Of a DNA stretch of 28,321 nt, positions 10,401-16,553 are shown one piece after another. The notes below the pieces were generated by a model. The model saw nothing but the letters and a program-made list of their open reading frames with translations, did no database searches and was not told where the DNA came from. The stretch's first letter is position 1; each line of letters starts with the position of its first letter. Position numbers and translations under genes: made by a program. The DNA is from Oscillospiraceae bacterium (GTDB lineage: Bacteria; Bacillota; Clostridia; Oscillospirales; UBA929), in NCBI GenBank assembly GCA_031282535.1, contig JAITDM010000246.1:1-28321 (forward strand), read 5' to 3'.

Positions 10401-10983
10401 AAACGGCATCCTGCGCCGCCTTGACGCGCTGGGACGCACTCTGCGCCTGCGCGCCCGACGAGGGCATCCCGGTCAGGCCCGAGATGGTGGGCGTGGCGTT
10501 TTTCCGCGCCGCGTCAAGCGTGGCCTGCCGGTCCGCCTCCACGCGCCGCCCCGCCGGTATGTCGTAGTCGCGCAGGCGAAGATACTCCTGCGCCTCCGGC
10601 TTTGCCAACTGGTTTTGCGCGGCCCGCTGGTTGCGCTGCTGCTGCCGCAGGCCGCCCAGCGCCTGCGAATTTTTGAAAATGGTGTCTATGATCTTATCCG
10701 TAGTGCCCGCACCGTACACTTTGTCGGTGCGGGCTTTTGTCGCCATGAAGTGATCCCTGAGCCGCGACCCGGCGTCGAGATACTGGCTGATCTGCGACTC
10801 AGATGCCGGCTGTTTCGCCAGCTTTTGCCCCTGCTCCAACCATGCGTTGAACTCGTCGTCGCGGGACGCCTCATCGCCGTACTTTTCGGGGTTCATCCGC
10901 GCGCGGTAGAGCGCCATGGCGGATGTGGTTTTCTTTTCGTCTTTTTCTTTGGTCCTTGTGCGATATAGGCCCATTGCGCTCAT
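1426..10983 (-). CDS. Giant 3185-aa polyvalent internal/ejection protein
   Basis: A single uninterrupted frame filling a third of the window; the ATG follows AAGGAGGGG. Visible parts in order: a duplicated SAMxLYRxR motif (residues about 2-30); charged helices; a Gly/Ala-rich hydrophobic region (about 310-520) ending GEFSEEYMQEILDPV, of the kind seen in ejected virion proteins; linkers; a zincin-like metallopeptidase (about 970-1110) with H1049-E-E-Y-H1053 and a downstream acidic helix EEILADAYAG; a barnase/BECR-like LPD3-type domain (about 1137-1305) with WHYF at 1267 and the strands YRVTVNVKE and HFVYSF; a domain starting AVHNL at 1366 with MPSIAVT; coiled coils and three 22-aa repeats (about 2009-2074); and a long C-terminal region with DRTQVVDS at 2767 and MATSFMSEP, resembling the LPD38-containing phage giants. 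The role is inferred: carried in the virion and injected with DNA. No lytic transglycosylase motif was recognised. Confidence 0.8.
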   Translation of the reverse strand: MSAMGLYRTRTKEKDEKKTTSAMALYRARMNPEKYGDEASRDDEFNAWLEQGQKLAKQPASESQISQYLDAGSRLRDHFMATKARTDKVYGAGTTDKIIDTIFKNSQALGGLRQQQRNQRAAQNQLAKPEAQEYLRLRDYDIPAGRRVEADRQATLDAARKNATPTISGLTGMPSSGAQAQSASQRVKAAQDAVWEQQSQIRKAEAVQAPLRYEPYRSAPGFADAPEAELPRPNVWDYTSDIQGGLERKTLAQDYITPEERQMYNYVYQTKGQEEAEKYLDILRDQFAMRSGEKKAEWAGDSALKQLSVAVEGGLGTAGANLRQALTGEQLPLSRAAAMQSATRENIDGAMGTVFDITSTVANMAPSIAAGALYGPGVGAGLMGVQAYGGAYGEQLREGYSPEQARMYGVLVGASEAGLSYLLGGIGKVGGMLTGNIAKNTIAKIDNAILRTALTLGVKGAGEFSEEYMQEILDPVWRNLVLGENNEFKIFTDEALYAGILGAVTAGMLELPGAIHTEASAPRVGVGIRESGKYEALMSRALSFDQSTVVYNFANSLQNAEPTDAQIGRLAQMYKESGGDLSFLYAAPQQEAQAGPAQVEPAPVAPEQSSIVAQLTEAGMPVYEARRQAQTIATILRGETPSGNKAAELARSPEALAVLSRYTGQEINTDAPISQVRASVQGLANPSAAAASPPLVGEAGMARAVPTVKDSLSVADLRTPDLAASDTQAMADMADTLGPVGGRTLQRMYNPDVAAADYYPAFVQQYEAARNGREAPADSVLTPPQIEAAREAGAADADVTRDVRVTERDESVPAPTGKAAVFEAARALGEDSRGAVALYEQYDPAQDAGTYIDEMTRYYEAGLARATYAPGTDDMITEEQALSAYEAGWDDANSIEGSETNGGEEANAGGAGRQARKSGVAAGGPASEVSTGQRTGPENGAQRARAEDLRRAVKAAGVVAESTAAQGISAGTTRKGMYITPAKLWSDTERAVSRKMAKLGVQVIYFTGDMEIRENGVVGTARGAVSADGKRMWIKADHPFLTVEQIAAHEEYHLLARTDKNLVQETRKMLLTKFSNEDLNALIGVYMDEYGLFNKSDDEILEEILADAYAGIEVNIPTLQFSEVARERAAQVERGAAEQFSYEGRDPETGRGIYRSNFPKGTPKLAKSEKILQYIQDVWSQKPIRLVLHENGADRVIYAQFDPAYDPKVASDATKLMIGNRHGSYSDQRVTLDLADDYYQIASESVYNYSKGEEGKTSATHRGVRQWHYFINDILFREYEGDNTTPYRVTVNVKERTDGHFVYSFSAEKQKTNEHPPEIQSGVSGKAADVRSKSRVPQEESSVKDFTEKEQFSLEEPVESTRDLIAVHNLTPTNLRDALELGGLAMPSIAVTRAELGQPNFGPISLIFGRNTVDPSADKRNRLYGGDAYTPIFPEVGYKLDEKKTQALYRWGRDVAKEHGLPSETWTFLYDTNITDRLEWHGGDFIKAYRDHNDMRLLYAADTIPDFDPVLREDGKYDHYATQADIKSKIEQEAYEAWLAEKADGLVLKRGLRNKNDPYTPSGRRRSFEQLYNDYTIDNAVAMMARERPAGTGGWGDVASFAGAAAKTYKSIEDARADRARLQRLSEYGMSNIRDEFGNRIDELARKLVSNRPDPNDFRTISDAAEAMAEAVQKSKSVAGIYRYLKKWPDMFTVTTETAEEIATLAREIAETPRDYFEAKPARAVPFSEVLAAVIPDNIDRKLEADLEAAGIPLIMYAHNFEADRLDAINSVEGAQFSREERPEVWALREENELLAEKVEYWKRESKLTERAELRPADVRKLANSLRKEYESTAATDELSADLKTLGELIANDGSWTEIRERADAIASTIVENASALQDPSGQEFRDEMRKWIRKLRIKVPTELQADIPDYKDFRKANFGRFVLARDGQSIDSAFEDLRGMFGEAYFPSSITAESDQLQYLAELAGTLRPVRENPYRGAMRETVGFVSNEIIDRLIGDEVRQLPATAMDKAEQSRASAVLRERDRAAAALDRAEQSRASAVLKERDRAATALDKAEQSRASAVQRERQKTDAANARTARVRAEKNARIKEIRQAAKEKFQSAMKQERQRRIDAVDRLKKKYTAEKAADREARTAQRLRGQIMRHASALSQKLLKPSDKKHIPQELRTAVATLMGAINLESAAPRRTNLPKSVGAKQLGRKTKLRPLNTQRTEAFNAVRQQYRKIASEAPDTLVIDPDLMENIEAVIAMGDVRIAEMNSQQLTTVWQALKAIEASVSNANKLLAMSRYESVAEAANEIRGALEARKTKQEHGGWKYPVKLTQDLMFQSLRPVDFMHRLGDGGDAMFLAMRRAEDQNIRLLSEAQQANAEAFKGVNVRKIMEAAPKTFEVGGKTLQLTTGQIMDLYLLMKRPQAQGHVLGDGIRPAPILGKDGNVTRATEPVHVTEEDVTRIVNSLTAEQKILADHMGKYASTTLASWGNKASMDAYGYEKFTEENYWPINTDPNRRRGGVPGETGKLQAVATKNMGFTKETVPKAKNAIVLEDAFSVFAQHTAQMAWYSAWLTTIEDTQRVYNYLYRDEEGQVVGSVREDLGRVFGDRGKAYLDLLIKDIDQGTGGERDATSLGKLTSNYKAAAVGANVRVILQQPTAFFRAGAVIDNRYLLAALRPGRRKGTWDLIKKYAPIATWKDWGYFDRDAGRSVRDVLLSTDSNLDKLKEAAMAPAAKADSITWSALWRAAEAEIRHKRRDLTRRSEAFYEAVAERFNEIIDRTQVVDSLLQRDQMRRSTNSLVRMATSFMSEPITAYSMLARAHDDLVIGAPGAKRQMARTIVGLVLAGVANAAARALSDAARDDDKKRAYWEKWLASFTGFSGDEQGAMDYLGAALFGNLGSELNVVAKLPYFNDLFSIFQGYDIERMDMSAIARLVQTGSRGIGVIGGSGKMTFGAWLADFLAQASGVLGLPVANIKRDVMSGVSTGLAASDNWVGMYEYEKLLYPPTAAPGRYYDTLYAAWQTDKWQYEQIRRNLIRDGLEDSKIESGLRARIKKSGDFGAASDKAESGVTKDLQGRAAFKKLPAQQKDKALEMASDYAYAKAMDKANPDYEFKGQYAFVEKIEAGRPVGISPAEYILYDLAYDMATADKNADGESIPGSKQAKVIDALNGMSWLTDAEKAYLFGTSYKDSPNNPY
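4762..4959 (-). repeat. Tandem 66-bp repeat, three copies, in the giant gene
   Basis: Three head-to-tail 66-bp units encode a 22-aa charged helical repeat beginning DKAEQSRASAVLRERDR. The middle unit reads DRAEQ, and the third diverges after RERQK. The repeat lies just before a long Lys/Arg/Ala coiled-coil segment. It is most simply a coiled-coil spacer that can change length by slippage or recombination. Confidence 0.8.
6989..7048. other. Palindromic three-way-junction element inside the giant gene
   Basis: A perfect 9-bp closing stem (GAACGAACA at 6989-6997 with TGTTCGTTC at 7040-7048) encloses two hairpins: GCGGC-TTT-GCCGC (7001-7013) and CCCCCGA-7 nt-TCGGGGG (7017-7037). On the plus strand it is followed at once by a T-rich tract (7050-7061), giving the look of an intrinsic terminator antisense to the gene. 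In the giant protein it encodes the disordered linker at residues about 1312-1332, between the LPD3-like and AVHNL domains. Its function is unknown. Confidence 0.6.
8881..8942. repeat. Palindromic repeat element inserted in frame in the giant gene
   Basis: Three adjacent hairpins lie in about 60 bp: CCTCCCC-TACGA-GGGGAGG (8889-8907), CGCC-5 nt-GGCG (8911-8923) and AGGGGTT-CGCC-AACCCCT (8925-8942). The arrangement resembles short GC-rich extragenic palindromes common in Clostridia genomes. That likeness is from memory and was not searched. It is translated in frame as the linker NPSAAAASPPLVGEAG, residues about 681-701 of the giant protein. Confidence 0.6.
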
Positions 10984-11002
10984 CTGAACCCCTCCTTCCC
11001 GA

Positions 11003-12958
11003 CTACTTCTTTACGAGAGACGTGGACCCCGTCCACGCCGCCGGCGCGAGCGACTTGAGGTTGACGGGACTCATGTTGATCGTCTTCTCGGCCGCAGCCA
11101 CCGTCGCGCTGTACTTGGCGGACAAGTACTGCTGATAGTTCGCGTAGTTCTTCACGTCGGCCGCCGCGGCCTTTTTGCGCGCGTTGAACTCGCTCTCCGT
11201 CATGATGCCGCTGTTCCCCGTCAAGGCAACGTACTCTGAGTATGTCTTCGGAGTTGGGTCGGAGAGGCCAAGGGCCGTATTGTAGAGATAATCCGCCTGG
11301 TCTTGCGCGAGATCCGTGGTCGCGACATACTTGAACACATCTATGTCGCTCTTGCCGGACTTCACCATATCCTGCGCGTGTGACAGGACGGTTTTGTAGT
11401 TGGCATCATTCGTGAACTGATTCGCGCCCGCGGCGGACCCCTTGAACATGCTCCACACCTGGCCCGTCTTGCTCTCGGTTAGGCCGGCGGAGAGCAACAT
11501 CTCATAGGCCGCCTCATCGCTGCCGGCGCCCCGCATGGCGGTAAGCAGGCCCGTGTAGTCTGTGCTGCCGCCGGCGCCCGTGCCGCCGCCGGACCCGCTG
11601 GACAGCGACTTCTGGCCGAGCGCCATTTGCAGCGCCCTGTCCTCGTCGTACTGCGCCTGCGCGGCGGCGATTTGGCTGTCTGTCCAGCCCATCGCCCTGT
11701 AGCCCGAGAAGTCGCCAACGGCGGCCAGCTGCTGAGCCTGCGCCTGCTGCTTGGCGTAGTCGTCGGTGCTCACGCCATAGTCAAACGTCTGGTTCCACTG
11801 GCTGTCGGCCACCTGGTCGCGGCCGACGGTGTAGTCATACGCCCGGTCGGTCTCGTAGACGTCGCGGTCGAACGACTGCTGCCACTGGTTGTCCGCCGCC
11901 GCCGCGCGGTCGACGGAGAAGTTCCGGTCCCAATCGTCAGAGAACACGCCGTAATCAAACGCGCGGTCAGTGTTGTACTGCCCCAGCTGGTCTTGATACT
12001 GGCCGTACTGCCGCGCGTAGTCGTCGGCAAACACGCCATAGTCGAAGCTGCGGTCCTGATTGTACTGCCCAAGATCGCTCTGATACTGTCCGAACTGGCG
12101 GCTGTAGTCGTCGGCGAACACGCCGTAATCAAACGCGCGGTTTTGGTTGTACTGGTTCAAGAGGGACTGGTACTTGGCGAAGTCCCCCTCTTCGAGGGCC
12201 ATCAGCAGTTGCGCGTTGTTGCGCTGGGTATTCCCCTCGTCCATATACATGCCATATGCCAGCTGCTGGAGTTCCGGGATCTTCCCAGCCAACTGGCTCA
12301 TATAGTTGTCGTACGATTGCTGGGCCGCGCTGCCGGCGTAGGAGCTTGCCAGGCCGCCGGTCCGGGCCGAAACCTGCCCAAGCGTGTCCTGCATGGCGCG
12401 CTGGCCCAGATTGGTGTACTCCTTTGAGTACTGCTGATAGAGCGGATCTTCCTCGTGATTATACGAGAAAGCCTCTCTGCCAAGGATCGCCTCTGTGAGC
12501 GCGTCAATCTGCGCCTGACGCTGGCTCACATACTCCGGCGCGGCGTCATACGAAAACTCTGGAATCGTGGGCGCAGTAGGCGCCACGCCGTCGTACGAAT
12601 ACTGCGGTATATCGGGCGCATTCGGCGCAGTGCCATTGTACGAATACTCCGGCACTGGCGTCTTCGAGGAAGAAGACGAAGACGAAGAGCTTGACGAAGA
12701 AGATCCAGACCCCGGCTTGGTGGCGCTCATCGTCGCGCCGCCGGCGATTGCCGTCTGAATCGGTCCGCTGCTCCCCGACAGGGAATCCGTATAATACTTG
12801 ATGTAATCGGTCGTGTGTGGTGCGTCTATTCCCTCAGTGTCGATCTTCTCATTGCGGAGGACTTGATACTGACCCGCCGCCGCATAGTCGCCCTTCGCCA
12901 CGGACTCATCAATGAGCTTTTGATAATCTTTCTCGTACCCGTACTGGTCGAGCGCCAT
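11003..12958 (-). CDS. Repeat-rich 651-aa internal virion protein
   Basis: A protein rich in Tyr, Gln, Asp and Ala. In order it has an N-terminal helical part starting ALDQYGYEKDYQ, a run of 13 serines (about residues 85-97), three copies of a YSY(N/D)GxAPxAP-type motif, a helical region, and then near-perfect 29-aa repeats built on FDYGVFADDYxRQxGQYQ with diverged copies behind them. After a Gly/Ser hinge comes a helical C-terminal part. No enzyme motif is seen. The ATG follows GAGGGGG and lies seven bases after the stop of the 54-aa gene. The position between the stabilisation protein and the giant protein, plus the low-complexity helical make-up, fits an internal (ejection) protein of a short-tailed phage. 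I do not recognise a named family. Confidence 0.65.
   Translation of the reverse strand: MALDQYGYEKDYQKLIDESVAKGDYAAAGQYQVLRNEKIDTEGIDAPHTTDYIKYYTDSLSGSSGPIQTAIAGGATMSATKPGSGSSSSSSSSSSSSSKTPVPEYSYNGTAPNAPDIPQYSYDGVAPTAPTIPEFSYDAAPEYVSQRQAQIDALTEAILGREAFSYNHEEDPLYQQYSKEYTNLGQRAMQDTLGQVSARTGGLASSYAGSAAQQSYDNYMSQLAGKIPELQQLAYGMYMDEGNTQRNNAQLLMALEEGDFAKYQSLLNQYNQNRAFDYGVFADDYSRQFGQYQSDLGQYNQDRSFDYGVFADDYARQYGQYQDQLGQYNTDRAFDYGVFSDDWDRNFSVDRAAAADNQWQQSFDRDVYETDRAYDYTVGRDQVADSQWNQTFDYGVSTDDYAKQQAQAQQLAAVGDFSGYRAMGWTDSQIAAAQAQYDEDRALQMALGQKSLSSGSGGGTGAGGSTDYTGLLTAMRGAGSDEAAYEMLLSAGLTESKTGQVWSMFKGSAAGANQFTNDANYKTVLSHAQDMVKSGKSDIDVFKYVATTDLAQDQADYLYNTALGLSDPTPKTYSEYVALTGNSGIMTESEFNARKKAAAADVKNYANYQQYLSAKYSATVAAAEKTINMSPVNLKSLAPAAWTGSTSLVKK
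11925..12160 (-). repeat. 87-bp tandem repeats within the internal-protein gene
   Basis: Three close copies with an exact 87-bp period: the CGCC(G/A)TA(A/G)TC core recurs at 11947, 12034 and 12121. They encode a 29-aa unit containing DYGVFADDY and GQYNQDR. Weaker copies continue towards 11771. The repeat is coding and in phase, so it is a protein repeat and not a DNA array. Confidence 0.85.
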
Positions 12959-12960
12959 CT

Positions 12961-13125
12961 TTAAGACCCCCTCTTTTCGAGCGCCGCCACGCGCCGCTCC
13001 AAGCCCTGCAACTCAAACGTCAACCTCTCGTAGAGGTAGTACATGTACTTATCAATCTCCACCATAGCCTCCCGCGTGGGCAGGCCCTCTGTCCTGGGCG
13101 GCGGTGTAGGAAGATGAATCGCCAT
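12961..13125 (-). CDS. 54-aa conserved-looking small virion protein
   Basis: A short gene fitted exactly between its neighbours. Its ATG (13125) shares a base with the TGA of the stabilisation gene (TGATG), and its TAA (12961-12963) lies just before the ATG of the 651-aa gene. The protein starts MAIHLPTPPPRTEGLP and continues with a helix (MVEIDKYMYYLYERLTFELQ, then a short heptad-like stretch ending EKRGS), probably a short coiled coil. Tight coupling on both sides supports real translation. The function is unknown. The place in the operon suggests a small tail or connector component. Confidence 0.7.
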   Translation of the reverse strand: MAIHLPTPPPRTEGLPTREAMVEIDKYMYYLYERLTFELQGLERRVAALEKRGS

Positions 13126-14930
13126 CAATACTCACTCCCGACTCTGAACTCTCTGACGAAACTGCGCAACATGCACCGGCCCAGCCCGCTGATCCGGACC
13201 ACAAACCGGTCGCACCGCGTGGGCACAATCGGCACCATGGCGGTCTTTGCGTGCTCATCGTGCGACAAAAACACCTGCCGGAACGGCTCGTTGTCGCCGC
13301 GAACCTCGACCTTGAACCACGCCCCCGGATCCAAGTCCACACGCAACATCAGGCGCGAATACGACTTCCTCCCATGCGTGGTTTCCGTGAAGGGGCAGAA
13401 CGTCATGCCCCACTCGATGCGGCCCTCTTCTGAGTCGTCCTGGCCGGTCCGATAAATCCGGCCTGTCTCCCAGTCGAGATAGTACAGAACGCCATCCAGC
13501 GCCGCGAAATCGAGCGCCCTGGTGGCGTCTTCTCGCAACCACATACCGCGAAGTGTGTCAAAGACATACAGCTCCGGCGAAAGCCCATCGCGCACCATGG
13601 ATATGTAATAACGCTGCCCATCTGTCCCCGCCACAGCGCCGCCATACTCCCGCGTGCCGAACACGCCAGAGATCAGCGACGGCGCGCCGCCGGTGTAGGC
13701 ATAGACGCCCTTGCGGCCTTTATAATACAGCACCTCATTGATGATACTCAGACTCTTTGAACTGCCCATCTGCACGCCTGGAATCGTGTAGGTGTACACA
13801 GTATAGTTCTCCGGCAGATTGCCCAGCACCTTGTGCAGGCAGTCTTCCTTAAAGAACAAAATCGCCGACGAAAACGCGGCGCATCCGGTGAAATCGCCGT
13901 CGGTCCCCACCGCCACGGCGTAGCTGTCTGTCGCCAGCCCGTCGTACACGAAGAAGTTCCGCGGATCCCCCAGCGCCGAGGCGTAGATGGTGTTTCCCTC
14001 GCATCCCCAGAGGCGATTGTCCGCCTCGCAGATGAAGTCAAGGTCGGGGATCTTCCTGGCCACCGTCACGGCCCCGGACTCTACGCCCTCAGTGAATGTG
14101 CCCTCTGCAAATGTCAGCGTTCCCGCTGACACCTCTTTGATGATTCTAGTGCCGTTATTGTCGGGGAGAGCCTCACACCCCGAAATCTCTACAGCACTGC
14201 CAACCTCGAAAATCTTTGTGAAGTCACTGCCGGTGTATGCGGCAGTATGCCGCGTGATAATCAGTTGCACTTGAAGGGTATATGCATATTTTTGAAAGAC
14301 AACCCCGTACGATTTATCCGATCTTTTGATAATGTCGCCAATCATTACGTTTTGCACGGGGATTTTATGCCCTCCGCCCAACACGACGTTCCCTGTATCT
14401 TTGTCTATTGATGCAGTTTCGTACACCATTATAATTGTGTCAGTGTTATAAGGGAGGCCCATAGAACCGGGTTGCGAAAAGTCTATGTATCCGGACATGC
14501 TGTCCGTGAGGGTACTATCGGCGAACTCCGCATAGCCCTCCAAGATCGTCGCCGACGCGCCGAGCGACCCGAAGTCGCCAGTCGCAGTGTCGTAGTAGAC
14601 CTTATCGGGGAAGATCACAATCTTGGTGTTGATGGTGGCGAACTGCTTCTCCCCCGGCGTCACAGTCCCGACGGACATGCCGCCGTAAATGAACTCTGTG
14701 CCCTTCACAAAGCACAGATTTCCGCGCGCATACAGCGCACTCACGCCCTCCAAGGCCCCCTCGCGCTTGCGTCCTGCGCGCTGGGACATGCATGGATAAT
14801 GCGCCGAAGACAGGTTGTGCGACTCGGCCAACTCGCCGTCGCGATACCCCTGCCCATAGTTGATTCCGCCGAAGGCGATAATCTGCGGCTTTTCCTTGGG
14901 CGGGAGCGTCTTGATCTGAGGCAGTCTCAC
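13125..14930 (-). CDS. Tail/DNA-stabilisation protein, P22 gp10-like (beta-propeller-like)
   Basis: About 601 aa, predominantly beta. It starts RLPQIKTLPPKEKPQ and carries repeated blade-like segments, including DNRLWGCEGNTIYASALGDP, a pattern I associate with phage stabilisation proteins of the P22 gp10 type and with tubular tail proteins of short-tailed phages. The frame is open upstream to 14990. I prefer the GTG at 14930 because it overlaps the TGA of the preceding gene (GTGA) and the extra upstream residues look like low-complexity read-through. It lies between a connector-like gene and a 54-aa gene, consistent with closing the portal channel and building the short tail. The exact family is not certain. 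Confidence 0.65.
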   Translation of the reverse strand: MRLPQIKTLPPKEKPQIIAFGGINYGQGYRDGELAESHNLSSAHYPCMSQRAGRKREGALEGVSALYARGNLCFVKGTEFIYGGMSVGTVTPGEKQFATINTKIVIFPDKVYYDTATGDFGSLGASATILEGYAEFADSTLTDSMSGYIDFSQPGSMGLPYNTDTIIMVYETASIDKDTGNVVLGGGHKIPVQNVMIGDIIKRSDKSYGVVFQKYAYTLQVQLIITRHTAAYTGSDFTKIFEVGSAVEISGCEALPDNNGTRIIKEVSAGTLTFAEGTFTEGVESGAVTVARKIPDLDFICEADNRLWGCEGNTIYASALGDPRNFFVYDGLATDSYAVAVGTDGDFTGCAAFSSAILFFKEDCLHKVLGNLPENYTVYTYTIPGVQMGSSKSLSIINEVLYYKGRKGVYAYTGGAPSLISGVFGTREYGGAVAGTDGQRYYISMVRDGLSPELYVFDTLRGMWLREDATRALDFAALDGVLYYLDWETGRIYRTGQDDSEEGRIEWGMTFCPFTETTHGRKSYSRLMLRVDLDPGAWFKVEVRGDNEPFRQVFLSHDEHAKTAMVPIVPTRCDRFVVRISGLGRCMLRSFVREFRVGSEY

Positions 14931-15298
14931 CACCACACCCCCCGCAAAGAAGGCCGCCGCGGCATGTGCGTGCGTTGAAGGTGCTTGCACAGCGCGTCAT
15001 ACTCGACATTGAACGCCGTCGCGGTGTTTTGATACTCCGCCGTCTCGCCCCGATGTGACTCCATCTGGGCGCGCAGGTAGGTATCATACAGGCCGTCATA
15101 CGGCGAATGCGTCAACAGGGGCTTGTCCCCATCACGCGGATACTCCCGCGGAGGGTTCCCCGGAATGCAGAGTCGGAGGAACACTTCGCGCCACAACTGC
15201 CCGTCGAGCTGAATTAGCCAACGGGCCTTATCCTCATCCGGGTACGCGTTGGGCGAAAGCCGGTCAACGCGCGCGATGACTTCGTTGATTGTGGGCAT
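14927..15298 (-). CDS. Head-tail connector/adaptor-like protein
   Basis: A 123-aa, mainly helical protein beginning MPTINEVIARVDRLSPN. It has the pattern KARWLIQLDGQLWREV, then a central PYDGLYDTYLRAQME and AFNVEYDAL. Similar small helical proteins lie just upstream of stabilisation or tail genes in other Firmicutes phages and are usually taken as head-completion adaptors. That comparison is from memory. The start has AAGGGGGT upstream, and the stop overlaps the next start by four bases. The function is inferred from fold type and position. Confidence 0.55.
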   Translation of the reverse strand: MPTINEVIARVDRLSPNAYPDEDKARWLIQLDGQLWREVFLRLCIPGNPPREYPRDGDKPLLTHSPYDGLYDTYLRAQMESHRGETAEYQNTATAFNVEYDALCKHLQRTHMPRRPSLRGVWW

Positions 15299-15310
15299 GC
15301 AGATACCCCC

Positions 15311-16120
15311 TTATGCCTGATTCCAGGATCCGCTTTGTTTTGCATACATCCCGGACGCCTGTGTCCAGGATCCAGACTGCTTGACATACAGCCCAATCGC
15401 CCCCGGCGTGGGCGCGGTAGACGTGTAAGTGTAACACCCGTCGGAGTCAACTGTGTCGGACACTTGGAGGTTGTACGGCAGGTTGAACATGGGGCGGATG
15501 CCGCGAAAATTTTCAGGCAGTCTTGCGCTACTGTCCGCAGAATTGATCACGTAGTTTCCGCTAGAATCATTCTCTTTCCTTTTGCGAAAGAACTGCCAGC
15601 CATTTGAGCCGGTCCCACTGCCGTATACTGTACGCGTCCACCAGTCTATAGTTTCCCCAGTGGACTCCAGGACAGGCTCCCACAAGTGATCTAGGGCTGG
15701 ACCAGCAAATATCTGAAGCCTAGGGCCGTCAGTCCGGTTGGCCACAGACGTCGTCCCGTCAAGCTCGTATGCGGACGGGATGTAAACCTTCTTATCAAGT
15801 GCCATCTGATAATAGTATGAGTCCCCGGACGTGATTCTGCCCCACGTGTTCGGCTGCACCGTGATCAGCGCGGCGCGAATGTCAGCATCCAACAATTGCG
15901 GATAGTGATCTTTAAGGTAATAATCAATCCGCGTCTCGTGGTAACACGCGCATTGCCCGTATATGTTCATGCCATCAGTGCGCGCGATATCACGGCGCAT
16001 CATCGTAATCGCGGTAACGCCGTATATGCCGGACTTATCGGCGACAAAGAACTGCTTTTGCACGCCGTCTTCGCGCAACTTTAGGCGCGCGCCCACTGGC
16101 AAATTGTTGAGAGCCTGCAT
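15311..16120 (-). CDS. Putative appendage/recognition protein (C-type-lectin-like character)
   Basis: A 269-aa protein. Its features (VGARLKL near the N-terminus, VYIPSAYELDG in the middle and FRGIRPMFNLP near 215-225) recall DUF6273-like or formylglycine-enzyme/C-type-lectin-fold proteins found in phage adhesins. The C-terminus holds two copies of a short repeat, LYVKQSGSWTQA and MYAKQSGSWNQA, which often form a small beta unit at the end of phage fibre proteins. It is flanked by collagen-like and connector genes. Host-surface recognition is an inference. No reverse transcriptase or template repeat of a diversity-generating retroelement is present in the window. Confidence 0.5.
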   Translation of the reverse strand: MQALNNLPVGARLKLREDGVQKQFFVADKSGIYGVTAITMMRRDIARTDGMNIYGQCACYHETRIDYYLKDHYPQLLDADIRAALITVQPNTWGRITSGDSYYYQMALDKKVYIPSAYELDGTTSVANRTDGPRLQIFAGPALDHLWEPVLESTGETIDWWTRTVYGSGTGSNGWQFFRKRKENDSSGNYVINSADSSARLPENFRGIRPMFNLPYNLQVSDTVDSDGCYTYTSTAPTPGAIGLYVKQSGSWTQASGMYAKQSGSWNQA

Positions 16121-16133
16121 AGTCTCACCACCC

Positions 16134-16553
16134 CTACCCGATCATGATATAAATATCCCCATTCGCGCCCAGCGAAGACGACGGCGCGTTTGCACCGAAG
16201 TAGATGTTCCTGACGCCCTTGGTCGACCCGGACGTGGGCGACACCACTGACACCGTGCCGGTGAATGCGGACCCGGCCAGCGCCGCCTTCAACGCAATCT
16301 GTGCGAAGACGTCCGTGTTTTTGCCCTGCGGATCATACACGGACTTCATCATGTCGCCGCCGCCCGGCCCAGCGGGCCCCTGAATCCCCTGCGGGCCCTG
16401 CGGCCCTGCGGGACCCTGCGCCCCGGTTGCCCCCGTCGCACCCTTTGCCCCTGTGGCCCCCGTGGCGCCTGTTGCGCCTGTCGGCCCTTGCGGACCCGCC
16501 GGCCCTTGCGCCCCCGGCGGCCCGATGATCGGTCCCAAGTTGTAACTCGGCAT
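16134..16553 (-). CDS. Collagen-like fibre protein, short
   Basis: 139 aa. It has a short N-terminal tag MPSYNLGPIIG, about 19 Gly-X-Y triplets (GPxGAQ, GATGAT, GPQGPQ) and a globular C-terminal part of about 80 residues with SAFTGTVSVVSPTSGS and a closing IYIMIG. Two ATG codons overlap the upstream stop. The second (16553) is preferred, because GGAGG lies seven bases before it and the resulting N-terminus matches the neighbouring collagen-like gene (MPTWDLGKVVG). The triple-helical stalk with a C-terminal head is typical of phage side or head fibres. The role in adhesion is inferred. Confidence 0.75.
   Translation of the reverse strand: MPSYNLGPIIGPPGAQGPAGPQGPTGATGATGATGAKGATGATGAQGPAGPQGPQGIQGPAGPGGGDMMKSVYDPQGKNTDVFAQIALKAALAGSAFTGTVSVVSPTSGSTKGVRNIYFGANAPSSSLGANGDIYIMIG

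Noticed and set aside
11925..12160. Regular repeats that could suggest a CRISPR-like array
   Set aside because: The period is 87 bp, in phase with the reading frame, without unique spacers.
11627..12427. Plus-strand frame with repeated hydrophobic valine-rich segments resembling membrane helices
   Set aside because: It is the reverse reading of the 87-bp coding repeats of the internal protein, so the apparent repeats and hydrophobicity follow from the opposite strand.
15311..16120. Recognition protein as a target of a diversity-generating retroelement
   Set aside because: No reverse transcriptase, accessory gene or template repeat is visible in the window.
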